A stretch of 12,522 bases of DNA from Candidatus Rokuibacteriota bacterium (GTDB taxonomy: Bacteria > Methylomirabilota > Methylomirabilia > Rokubacteriales > CSP1-6): contig JACOVB010000459.1 of the NCBI GenBank assembly GCA_016177555.1, positions 1 to 12,522 of the forward strand, written 5' to 3'. Every line of letters starts with the position of its first letter. Within the stretch, counting starts at the first letter, position 1. The notes under the pieces are model-generated. The model saw only the letters and a list, made by a program, of their open reading frames with translations, ran no database searches and was not told the DNA's origin. Made by a program: the position numbers and the translations under genes. Shown one piece after another: positions 1 to 6,028 of the stretch.

Positions 1-205
1 GGCCGACTCCGGACCGCTGGCGGCGCCCGTGATGGAGAGCGCCGGGCGCGAGCCCGAGTCCTCGGTCACGGTAGTGCTGCTGGACGATGCCCCGCCCCCG
101 CGACTGCCCGACGGCGCCCGCGTCATGAAGCTGGGCGACACGCCCGCCGATTACTCCCGCCTCCTCGACCTGATCTTCGAATCCGACCGCGTCATCGTGT
201 GGTAG
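1..205 (+). CDS. 3' end of an unidentified gene, possibly DsrH/TusB-like sulfur-relay protein
   Basis: This is an open reading frame entering from the left edge (codons in phase with base 2) and ending in TAG at 203-205; 67 residues are visible. Third codon positions are almost all G or C, as in the clear genes nearby, so it looks truly coding. The visible part runs TVVLLDDA, then LPDGARVMKL, then ends DYSRLLDLIFESDRVIVW. The ending (acidic residue, Y, hydrophobic stretch, DRV, terminal W) resembles the C-terminus of DsrH/TusB-type proteins of the DsrE superfamily, which pass sulfur as persulfide. No cysteine is in the visible part and the start is missing, so this is only a resemblance. It converges on the ISC operon. 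It could equally be an unrelated small hypothetical protein. Confidence 0.5.
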   Translation, partial: ADSGPLAAPVMESAGREPESSVTVVLLDDAPPPRLPDGARVMKLGDTPADYSRLLDLIFESDRVIVW

Positions 206-228
206 TGCGAGCTGAGCCGCGCCTCGCG

Positions 229-272
229 GCGAGGCGAGCGGAGACGGAGATCCCCCGAGCGGAGCGAGGCGG
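229..272 (+). repeat. Intergenic repeat, copy A (inverted partner of 536-580)
   Basis: A 12-bp block (229-240, GCGAGGCGAGCG) and a 27-bp block (246-272) are both found again, exactly and in inverse orientation, at 536-580 on the other side of iscX. The blocks are separated by 5 bases here and 6 in the other copy, and that spacer differs in sequence. A 6-bp stem (221-226 with 230-235, loop CGG) overlaps the left end, directly after the stop codon at 205, and may help end transcription of the plus-strand gene. The form is that of a REP/MITE-like intergenic element; the family is not recognised. Confidence 0.8.
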
Positions 273-288
273 GCGCAGATGGAAGTCG

Positions 289-305
289 GGTGGGCAATCC
301 CCACC
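289..305. terminator. Small hairpin between convergent genes
   Basis: GGTGGG (289-294) pairs with CCCACC (300-305) around a 5-base loop, 13 bases past the iscX stop. It lies between two convergent genes, where a bidirectional terminator is expected. There is no T-run on either side, so the call is weak. Confidence 0.3.
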
Positions 306-318
306 GCATACCGGGCGT

Positions 319-519
319 TCACCGATCCCGAGCCTCCTCGATCCACTTCATCTGTATCGCCTCCAGGATCCCCTCGTTGGAGCCCTTGGGGTCATCGCTG
401 AACCCTGGGAGATCCACGACCCACCGATGCAGGTCGGTGAACCGGACCGTCAGGGGGTCGGTGTCGGGAAACTTCTCCGACAGCGCGATGGCGATATCCT
501 CGGCGTCCGTCCAGTTCAT
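319..519 (-). CDS. iscX: IscX (YfhJ), ISC modulator protein
   Basis: The protein has 66 residues, the same length as E. coli IscX, starting MNWTDAEDIA. Family hallmarks are visible: WTD near the N-terminus, TVRFTDLHRW at about 24-33, the acidic DLPGFSDDP at about 36-44, and SNEGILEAIQ at about 48-57. IscX is a small acidic protein that binds IscS, competes with frataxin, binds iron weakly and tunes the rate of cluster assembly. It is the last gene of the ISC operon, but is cut off from fdx by 81 bases made mostly of repeat copy B. No good ribosome binding site precedes ATG 519. An in-frame ATG at 564 would add 15 residues encoded by the repeat itself and has a purine-rich GAGGCGAG upstream; 519 is chosen on homology. 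Confidence 0.9.
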   Translation of the reverse strand: MNWTDAEDIAIALSEKFPDTDPLTVRFTDLHRWVVDLPGFSDDPKGSNEGILEAIQMKWIEEARDR

Positions 520-535
520 GGCTCGCTCACGCTCG

Positions 536-580
536 CCGCCTCGCTCCGCTCGGGGGATCTCCATATTTCGCTCGCCTCGC
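536..580 (-). repeat. Intergenic repeat, copy B (inverted partner of 229-272)
   Basis: On the minus strand this repeats copy A: a 12-bp block (569-580) and an exact 27-bp block (536-562), with a 6-base AT-rich spacer in between. It occupies most of the 81-base gap between fdx and iscX, where the rest of the operon has short gaps or overlaps, so it looks inserted. The reading frame of iscX stays open through it (encoding EIPRAERGG), and it contributes the sequence directly upstream of the iscX start. Confidence 0.8.
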
Positions 581-600
581 CTCCGGCTGCGGCTCGCCAA

Positions 601-927
601 TCACTTTGGAATCTCCAGCACGACGTTGCCCCGGACGACGGCCTGGCACCCGAGGCGCGAGTGGAGCGTGAGCCCCTCGGCCGTGTCGAGCCGATCCTCC
701 TCGTCCGCCTCCATGGGGGACAGGTTGCCCTCCCCCTCGCGGACGATCACGTGGCAGGTGGTGCAGGCGCAAGCGCCCCCGCAATTGTGCTCCAGGTGGA
801 TATTGTTCGCCAGCGCGATGTCGAGGATCGAGCCCGGGCGGCCGTGGTCGGCCAGCGGGTACCTCTCCTCGTCCACCTCGACGGTCACGTGCAGCGGCAG
901 GAAGGTCACCTTGTGCGTCGCCATCAT
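601..927 (-). CDS. fdx: ISC-type [2Fe-2S] ferredoxin
   Basis: This 108-residue adrenodoxin-type ferredoxin supplies electrons for cluster assembly and for persulfide reduction on IscU. The cluster-binding pattern is clear: C49-x5-C55-x2-C58 and C94, spaced as in E. coli Fdx (C42, C48, C51, C87). An additional Cys at 53, inside NCGGACACTTC, is also typical of the ISC ferredoxins. The start overlaps the hscA stop in an ATGA arrangement, so translation is coupled. A GGAG lies 5 bases before the first ATG and 8 before the second, so initiation could be at either of the paired ATG codons (MMATHK). The downstream neighbour is iscX, after a repeat-filled gap. Confidence 0.95.
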   Translation of the reverse strand: MMATHKVTFLPLHVTVEVDEERYPLADHGRPGSILDIALANNIHLEHNCGGACACTTCHVIVREGEGNLSPMEADEEDRLDTAEGLTLHSRLGCQAVVRGNVVLEIPK

Positions 928-2750
928 TTGGACTCCAGGATCTGGTCGGCCCGCCTCGAGGCGAGCGCTCCCTTGAGCGCCGCGTCCATCATCGCCTCGG
1001 CGAGCCGCTCGGTGGCCTTGTTGAGCTCGATGGTACGCTCGCGGATCGCATCCCGGTCCTGACCGTCCCGGACCTCCCGGAGGGCCCGGAGCGCCTGCTG
1101 GATCTGCCCCAGGTCGCCCGGGCTCACGAGCCGCGCGCCCTGCGCCAGGGCCCGGTCGACATGGGTCATCACGGTGTCGGCCTCGGTCCGTGTTTCGATC
1201 AGCAGGCGGGCGTTGACGTCCTCCTCGGCGTGGGCGAAGGACTCCTCGACCATCCGAGCCACCTCGTCCTCCGTGAGGCCATAGGTGGGCCGCACCTCGA
1301 TGGATGCCTCCTTGCCGGTCCTGATCTCCCGGGCGTGGACCTGCAGGATCCCGTTGGCGTCGATCAGGAAGGTCACCTCGATCTTGGGCATGCCGGCCGG
1401 CATGGGGTCGATGCCCGAGAGATCGAAGCGCGCCAGGGATCGGTTGTCCCGCGCCAGCTCGCGCTCCCCCTGCAGCACGTGCAGGTCCACCGCAGTCTGG
1501 CCGTCCACCGAGGTCGTGAAGATCTCCTTGGCCATGGTGGGAATGGTCGTGTTGCGCGCGATGAGCACGCTGACGACGCCACCGAGGGTCTCGATGCCCA
1601 GTGACAGCGGCGTCACGTCCAGCAGCAGCATGCCGGTGATCCCGCCTGCCAGGATCTGCGCCTGGACCGCCGCGCCCAACGCCACCACCTCGTCGGGGTT
1701 GAGCTGGCTGTGCGGCACCTTGCCGAACAGCTCCTGCACGCGGCGCCGCACGAGCGGCACCCGCGTCGAGCCGCCCACGAGCACCACCTCATCGATCCGG
1801 TCCGGCGTGAGCCCGGCGTCCTTGAGCGCCATGCGGCAGGGCCCGAGGGTGGCCTCGACGAGAGGGCCGATCAGCTTCTCGACCTCCGCCCGCGTCAGCT
1901 CCCGGTGGTAGGTGAACCCCTCGAAGGGGATCGTGAGGAGGCTCCGGTCGTCGAAGGAGAGGCGGCACTTCGCCGCCTCGGCCCCGAGCCTCAGTTCCTG
2001 GCGCGCCTCCGGGTCTTGCGACAGGTCCACCCCGTGGGTCTCGCGGATATCGGCCAGCAGCCACTCCACCATCACGCGGTCGAAGTCGTCGCCGCCCAGG
2101 TGCGTGTTCCCGTTGGTGGCCAGCACCTCGAAGACCCCGTCCTTGACGCTCAGGATCGAGATGTCGAAGGTCCCTCCGCCCAGGTCATAGACCGCGATGG
2201 TCCCCTGGGCGAGCTTCTGCAGCCCGTACGCCAGGGAGGCCGCCGTCGGCTCGTTCACGATCCGGAGAACGTCGAGGCCGGCGATCCGGCCGGCGTCCTT
2301 GGTCGCCTGCCGCTGGCTGTCATTGAAGTACGCGGGGACGGTGATGACCGCCTGCTCCAGGGGCTCCCCGAAGAAGGCCTCCGCGCGCTGCTTGAGGGCT
2401 CGCAGGACGTGGGCCGACACCTCGGGGGGCGTCACCGCGCTGTCGCCCACCTTGATGCGCACCACGTCGGCGCTCGCGAGGAACTCGAAGGGGCAGTGGC
2501 AGAGCTCGTCCTTGATGTCGTCGTACCCTCGGCCCATGAAGCGCTTGACGGAGTAGATCGTCCGCGCGGGGTTCCGGACCAGCTGGCGACGGGCGGGCTC
2601 ACCCACCAGGATCCCGTCCGGGGTATAGCCGACGATGGACGGCAGGAGGGCCCGGCCCTCGACGTCGCGGATCACCTTGGGGACGCCACCCTCGACGTAC
2701 GCCACCAGGCTATTGGTCGTCCCCAGGTCAATGCCGACGATGCGAGACAT
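924..2750 (-). CDS. hscA: HscA, Hsp70-type chaperone for iron-sulfur cluster transfer
   Basis: This 608-residue Hsp70 is close to E. coli HscA (616). The ATPase domain shows the phosphate loop DLGTTNSL (8-15), the second signature LGGGTFD (190-196) and LVGGSTRVP (324-332). The interdomain linker LLLDVTPLSLG is at about 375-385, followed by the beta substrate domain and a helical lid reaching the C-terminus. HscA with HscB uses ATP to pull on the LPPVK loop of IscU and release the cluster; IscU in this operon has that motif. Family membership as HscA rather than DnaK rests on length, lack of the DnaK acidic tail and operon position. The start ATG has a strong GAGGAG upstream and lies inside hscB (23-base overlap), implying translational coupling. 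Confidence 0.96.
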   Translation of the reverse strand: MSRIVGIDLGTTNSLVAYVEGGVPKVIRDVEGRALLPSIVGYTPDGILVGEPARRQLVRNPARTIYSVKRFMGRGYDDIKDELCHCPFEFLASADVVRIKVGDSAVTPPEVSAHVLRALKQRAEAFFGEPLEQAVITVPAYFNDSQRQATKDAGRIAGLDVLRIVNEPTAASLAYGLQKLAQGTIAVYDLGGGTFDISILSVKDGVFEVLATNGNTHLGGDDFDRVMVEWLLADIRETHGVDLSQDPEARQELRLGAEAAKCRLSFDDRSLLTIPFEGFTYHRELTRAEVEKLIGPLVEATLGPCRMALKDAGLTPDRIDEVVLVGGSTRVPLVRRRVQELFGKVPHSQLNPDEVVALGAAVQAQILAGGITGMLLLDVTPLSLGIETLGGVVSVLIARNTTIPTMAKEIFTTSVDGQTAVDLHVLQGERELARDNRSLARFDLSGIDPMPAGMPKIEVTFLIDANGILQVHAREIRTGKEASIEVRPTYGLTEDEVARMVEESFAHAEEDVNARLLIETRTEADTVMTHVDRALAQGARLVSPGDLGQIQQALRALREVRDGQDRDAIRERTIELNKATERLAEAMMDAALKGALASRRADQILESK

Positions 2751-3324
2751 GCCTCTCCTCTCCCTCCCCGAGCGCGTCGCTCAAGTCATCGATCACGGTG
2801 CGCAGGTAGGCCCGGGCGGCGAGCCGCTGCTTGAACCACTCGATCAGCGCCGTGCGGTCTCCCGGCCCGCCCACGACAGCGTCCCACTCAGCGGCCCGGG
2901 CCGCGATGGCGTCCTCCTCGGCGAGCTGACGGGCCCTGAGCCGCTCGCGCTCCTCGCTGAGCCTCTGGCGGGAGACCTCATCCAGCCCTCCAGCCTTCGC
3001 CTCCTGGAGGGCTTCCTGCACCTCCATGATCTCCTCGAGGAGGTCCACCGGCGCCCTGGGCCTCGCGTCCGCCCCTTCCCGGGTCTCGCCACCGTCCTCC
3101 AGCACGATGAGGTACTCGACCCGACTGACCGGATCCCGCAGCGCCCGGTAGGCGCGATTGAGGAGGGCGGAGGCGGACAGGGCCTTGGCCTGATCCTCCT
3201 CGGAGGCGCCCTGGTGGAAGTCCGGATGGTGGACGCGCGAGAGCTCGTAGAACCGGCGGCGGAGCTCCTCCGGGTCCAGCTGGAGCTTCCGCGGAAGCCC
3301 GAACACCGCGAAGTAGTCGTTCAT
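2728..3324 (-). CDS. hscB: HscB, J-domain co-chaperone of HscA
   Basis: The protein has 198 residues, starting MNDYFAVFGL. The N-terminal J-domain (about 1-75) has the HPD motif at 33-35, needed to stimulate HscA ATPase. It is followed by a three-helix HscB C-terminal domain (about 95-180) that binds IscU. It is longer than E. coli HscB (171), by a charged loop at about 77-92 and a short tail. There is no N-terminal CxxC zinc finger of the kind seen in some homologues. The frame is open upstream to 3645, but that stretch runs against iscA and lacks family similarity; ATG 3324 is where homology begins. A GAGG lies only 2 bases before it, so initiation may be weak, and a 10-bp stem-loop sits just upstream. 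Its 3' end overlaps hscA by 23 bases. Confidence 0.95.
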   Translation of the reverse strand: MNDYFAVFGLPRKLQLDPEELRRRFYELSRVHHPDFHQGASEEDQAKALSASALLNRAYRALRDPVSRVEYLIVLEDGGETREGADARPRAPVDLLEEIMEVQEALQEAKAGGLDEVSRQRLSEERERLRARQLAEEDAIAARAAEWDAVVGGPGDRTALIEWFKQRLAARAYLRTVIDDLSDALGEGEERHVSHRRH

Positions 3325-3339
3325 GTCCTCACAAAATGA

Positions 3340-3363
3340 GAACGGGCCCGCCGGGGCCCGTTC
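3340..3363 (-). terminator. Strong stem-loop before hscB, candidate attenuator or processing site
   Basis: GAACGGGCCC (3340-3349) and GGGCCCGTTC (3354-3363) pair perfectly over 10 bp around a 4-base loop. On the transcribed minus strand the stem is followed by TCATTTTG, a broken T-run, and then the hscB start 15 bases after the stem. It lies in the longest internal gap of the operon (98 bases). A complete stop here would silence hscBA-fdx-iscX, so partial termination, RNA processing or 3' end protection of iscRSUA is more likely. A second 7-bp stem lies at 3388-3412. Confidence 0.55.
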
Positions 3364-3422
3364 CTGTTCTCCTGCTGCTGCCGGTCGGTGTCGTGCCCGA
3401 CGGTTACGACACGGCCGCGCCC

Positions 3423-3749
3423 CTACGCCGAGAACGACGTTCCGCAGCCGCAGCTTGACTTGGCGTTGGGGTTGACGAAGGTGAAGCCGCCGGTCAGCCC
3501 CTCGGTGACGTAGTCGAGCGTGATCCCATTCAGGTAGAGATAGCTCTTGGCGTCGCAGAGCACCTGGACCCCGTCGATGTCGAACGTCTTGTCGTGGGGT
3601 CCCACCTCCGTGTCGAACTCCAGCGAGTACGACAGTCCGGAGCACCCTCCGCCCTTGACGCCCACGCGCAGATAGACGTTCTCGAGCTGCTGCGCCTGCA
3701 TGAGCTGCTTCACCTGCTTGGCCGCCTTCTCCGTCAGTGCCAGTGCCAT
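3423..3749 (-). CDS. iscA: IscA, A-type iron-sulfur carrier
   Basis: This 108-residue A-type carrier takes Fe-S clusters (or iron) from IscU and hands them to target proteins. The three ligand cysteines are present: C36 in GGGCSGLSY, and C100 and C102 in the SCGCGTSF tail. Length matches IscA/ErpA (107-114). Its place between iscU and hscB identifies it as IscA; by sequence alone ErpA is possible. A strong AAGGAGG precedes ATG 3749 by 11 bases. The gap to iscU is 40 bases. Downstream lies a 98-base stretch with two hairpins before hscB. Confidence 0.94.
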   Translation of the reverse strand: MALALTEKAAKQVKQLMQAQQLENVYLRVGVKGGGCSGLSYSLEFDTEVGPHDKTFDIDGVQVLCDAKSYLYLNGITLDYVTEGLTGGFTFVNPNAKSSCGCGTSFSA

Positions 3750-3789
3750 GGGAAATCGTGCCTCCTTGCGAGCGTGAATGCGTCCGGTG

Positions 3790-4206
3790 TCAGGACGCGC
3801 CGGTTCGGGCTTCGGCTGCCGCGTTCGCCCACTTCTCCTTGTAGTCCTGGAGCGCCGCCTTGATGGCGTCCTCGGCCAGGACGGAGCAGTGGATCTTCAC
3901 GGGCGGCAGCTTGAGCTCGTTGACGATGTCCGTGTTCTTGATCTTCGCGGCCTCCTCCACCGTGCGCCCCTTCAGCCACTCGGTGGCCAGGCTGGACGAG
4001 GCGATGGCGCTGCCGCACCCGAAGGTCTTGAACTTGGCGTCCTCGATGAGCCCCGTCTGCACGTTCACCTTGATCTGGAGCTTCATGACGTCGCCGCACT
4101 CCGGCGCCCCCACGAGCCCCGTCCCCACGCCAGGGGTGCCCTTGCCGAAGGACCCCACGTTCCGGGGGTTGCTGTAGTGGTCGATGACCTTATCGCTGTA
4201 TGGCAT
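3790..4206 (-). CDS. iscU: IscU, Fe-S cluster scaffold protein
   Basis: This 138-residue scaffold builds [2Fe-2S] and [4Fe-4S] clusters on three cysteines. Visible ligands are C37 and D39 in PECGDV, C64 in FGCGSA, and H106-C107 in IHCSVLAED. The HscA recognition motif LPPVK is at 100-104. All residues needed for cluster assembly and for chaperone-driven transfer are intact, which matters because the adjacent IscS lacks its PLP lysine. The family usually has 125-130 residues; the extra length is an Ala-rich C-terminal tail. AGGAGG lies 9 bases before ATG 4206. It is 33 bases downstream of iscS. Confidence 0.96.
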   Translation of the reverse strand: MPYSDKVIDHYSNPRNVGSFGKGTPGVGTGLVGAPECGDVMKLQIKVNVQTGLIEDAKFKTFGCGSAIASSSLATEWLKGRTVEEAAKIKNTDIVNELKLPPVKIHCSVLAEDAIKAALQDYKEKWANAAAEARTGAS

Positions 4207-4239
4207 GCCGATGTGCCTCCTGTGACGTCGGTGGCGCCC

Positions 4240-5466
4240 CTACTCCGCTTTCCAGTGCATGGACTTCAGGTTGATCCCTTCCTTCGCCATCTCGTAGAGC
4301 GGCGACATCTCCCGGAGCCGCTGGATCGCCTCGACGGCCCGCTGCGCCACGAAGTCCACCTCTTCCTCGCTGGTGAAGCGGTGGAGCCCGAAGCGGATCG
4401 AGGAGTGCGCCAGCTCGGCGTCCACCCCGAGGGCGGAGATGACGTACGAGGGCTCGAGCGTCGCCGAGGTGCAGGCGGAGCCCGAGGCCAGGGCCGCTTC
4501 CTTGTTGAGCCCCATCAGCACCGACTCGCCTTCCACATAGGAGAACGAGATGTTCAGGTTGTGCGGAAGCCGCTTCTCGGGGTGGCCGTTGAGGTACGCC
4601 TCGTCCACCTTGGAGAGGATCTGGTCCTGGAGACGGTCCCGGAGCGCCGCGAGCCGCTGGCTCTCCTCTGGCATGAGCTCCCGGCACAGCTCGGCCGCCC
4701 GGCCGAAGCCTACCGCGAGCGGCACCGGCACCGTGCCCGACCGCATGCCGCGCTCGTGCCCGCCGCCATCGATCATCGGAGAGATCCGGACCCTGGGGTT
4801 CTTCCGTCGGACGTACAGCGCCCCGATCCCCTTGGGGCCGTAGATCAGGTGCGCCGTGCAGGACAGAAGATCCACCCCTATCGCCTCCACGTCCACGGGG
4901 ATCTTGCCGACCGCCTGGGTCGCATCGGTGTGGAAGACGATGCCCTTCTCCTTCGCCAGCCGGCCGATCTCGGCGATGGGCTGGATCGTGCCGATCTCGT
5001 TGTTGGCGAACATCACCGAGACCAGGATGGTCTTCGGGGTGAGCGCGCTCCGGATCGCCTCCACGTCCACGAGGCCGTCGGTCCCCACCTTGACGTAGGT
5101 GACCTCGAATCCCTGCCGCTCGAGCCGCTTGCAGACGTCCAGCCCGGCGCGCTGCTCGATCACGGTGGTGACGATGTGGTTGCCCTTCTCCCGGTACATC
5201 TCGGCCACGCCCTTGAGCGCCAGGTTGATCGACTCGGTGCCGCCGGAGGTGAAGACGAGCTCCTTCGGATCCCGGGCCCCGATGAGCCTGGCGATCTGCT
5301 CCCGGGCCCGGTCCAGCCCGGCCTCTGCTTCCCAGCCGAACGGGTGGTTCCGGCTCGCCGGGTGGCCGAACTTCTCGGTGAAGTAGGGGATCATCGCGTC
5401 CAGCACGCGGGGATCCACCGGAGTCGTGGACTGGCTGTCCATGAAGATCGGCAGCTTCGGCGTCAT
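4240..5466 (-). CDS. iscS: IscS-family protein lacking the PLP-binding lysine
   Basis: This 408-residue homologue (E. coli IscS, 404) is collinear with the family to its end. Conserved parts include STTPVDPRV near the N-terminus, T77, N156, D181 and Q184 of the cofactor pocket, the IYGPKGIGALY segment, GGGHERGMRSGT, and the persulfide loop SGSACTSA with C332. The C-terminal SPLYEMAKEG region that meets IscU is kept. The Schiff-base lysine (E. coli K206, SGHKIYGPKG) is instead L207 in TAHLIYGPKG, codon CTG at 4848-4846. The His stacked on PLP (E. coli H104) is Q105. I83-type changes also occur next to the pocket (GTESIN for ATESDN). Known cysteine desulfurases need this lysine, so normal activity is doubtful. 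An ATG at 5475 is also in frame, but the AGGAG abuts it; ATG 5466 has 9-base spacing. The gap to iscR is short. Confidence 0.93.
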   Translation of the reverse strand: MTPKLPIFMDSQSTTPVDPRVLDAMIPYFTEKFGHPASRNHPFGWEAEAGLDRAREQIARLIGARDPKELVFTSGGTESINLALKGVAEMYREKGNHIVTTVIEQRAGLDVCKRLERQGFEVTYVKVGTDGLVDVEAIRSALTPKTILVSVMFANNEIGTIQPIAEIGRLAKEKGIVFHTDATQAVGKIPVDVEAIGVDLLSCTAHLIYGPKGIGALYVRRKNPRVRISPMIDGGGHERGMRSGTVPVPLAVGFGRAAELCRELMPEESQRLAALRDRLQDQILSKVDEAYLNGHPEKRLPHNLNISFSYVEGESVLMGLNKEAALASGSACTSATLEPSYVISALGVDAELAHSSIRFGLHRFTSEEEVDFVAQRAVEAIQRLREMSPLYEMAKEGINLKSMHWKAE

Positions 5467-5475
5467 CGGAGTCAT

Positions 5476-5480
5476 CTCCT
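5476..5480 (-). promoter_or_regulatory. Ribosome binding site that decides the iscS start
   Basis: AGGAG on the minus strand touches the ATG at 5475 directly, too close for initiation, but lies 9 bases before the in-frame ATG at 5466. The later ATG also matches the usual N-terminus of IscS (a few residues before KLPI). Confidence 0.6.
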
Positions 5481-5487
5481 GTCTCGT

Positions 5488-5925
5488 CTATGTCGTCGTG
5501 CTCAGCGCAGCGACCGGAAGGATCGGATCGGCGCCCAGCTCGGCGAGCGTCATGGTGTCCAGGAGGTGGCTGATGCTCGCCTGGATCTTCTCCACAGGGC
5601 GTCGCAGGTTGCAGCGCACGTACTGCGGGCAATCATCCGCCGTCACGCAACCGACGATCTCGACCGGCCCCTCGAGAGCCCTGATCACCTGCCCGACCGT
5701 GATGTGGTTCGGGTCCCGGCCCAGCAGATAGCCCCCCTTGGGGCCGTTGTGGCTCACGATCAGCTTCCGCTTCGCCAGGCGCTGGAGGATCTTGGCCAGG
5801 AGCTCGGGTGGAATCTTGAACTCCTCGGCGATCCGCTTGGCGCTGACGGCTTCCTCATCGGCCTGGGCGGCGATGTAGTGGATGGCCATCAGCCCGTAAT
5901 CCGCCTTCTTGGTGAAGCGAAGCAT
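5488..5925 (-). CDS. iscR: IscR, Rrf2-family Fe-S sensing repressor
   Basis: This 145-residue Rrf2 regulator begins MLRFTKKADYGL, the typical first helix. A winged helix-turn-helix follows (about 28-68) with IPPELLAKILQRLAKRKLI and the wing GPKGGYLLGR. Three cluster cysteines are present: C93-x5-C99-x5-C105, spaced as in E. coli IscR (C92, C98, C104). The fourth E. coli ligand, H107, corresponds to R108 here, so the fourth ligand must differ. IscR with a [2Fe-2S] cluster normally represses its own operon, tying ISC expression to cluster supply. AGGAG lies just before the ATG. It is the first gene of the operon, 12 to 21 bases upstream of iscS depending on the start used. Confidence 0.94.
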   Translation of the reverse strand: MLRFTKKADYGLMAIHYIAAQADEEAVSAKRIAEEFKIPPELLAKILQRLAKRKLIVSHNGPKGGYLLGRDPNHITVGQVIRALEGPVEIVGCVTADDCPQYVRCNLRRPVEKIQASISHLLDTMTLAELGADPILPVAALSTTT

Positions 5926-5966
5926 GTTCTCTCCTGCCCTCTGTCAGTATCCGACCTTTTAGATCC

Positions 5967-5983
5967 CCGACTCTTCTAGTCGG
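5967..5983. promoter_or_regulatory. Palindromic candidate IscR operator
   Basis: CCGACT (5967-5972) and AGTCGG (5978-5983) form a perfect 6+5+6 palindrome that directly follows the -10 element and covers the predicted transcription start of iscR. A related half-site, tatccgacc, lies at 5948-5956 in inverted orientation to agtcggatt at 5978-5986. Rrf2-family regulators bind dyads of this general size, and placement over the start site fits autorepression. Assignment to IscR is inference from position. Confidence 0.5.
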
Positions 5984-6013
5984 ATTCTCCCGCACTCATG
6001 GGCCCCCTGTCAA
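5984..6013 (-). promoter_or_regulatory. Sigma-70-like promoter of the isc operon
   Basis: On the minus strand a perfect TTGACA (6013-6008) is followed, 18 bases on, by GAGAAT (5989-5984), which matches TATAAT at four positions including the key second A and final T. Transcription would start near 5977, giving a leader of about 50 bases before iscR. Confidence 0.55.
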
Positions 6014-6028
6014 GCCTCATCTGTCCGG

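Noticed and set aside
3325..3645. Extension of the hscB frame upstream to 3645
   Set aside because: It runs over iscA in another frame and through the stem-loop, and has no similarity to HscB; the J-domain begins at ATG 3324.
3778..5979. Very long open frame on the plus strand (733 codons) across the ISC genes
   Set aside because: It is antisense to iscU, iscS and iscR, which have clear family motifs. Long antisense frames are expected at this G+C content, and its translation is Arg/Leu/His-rich with no recognisable domain.
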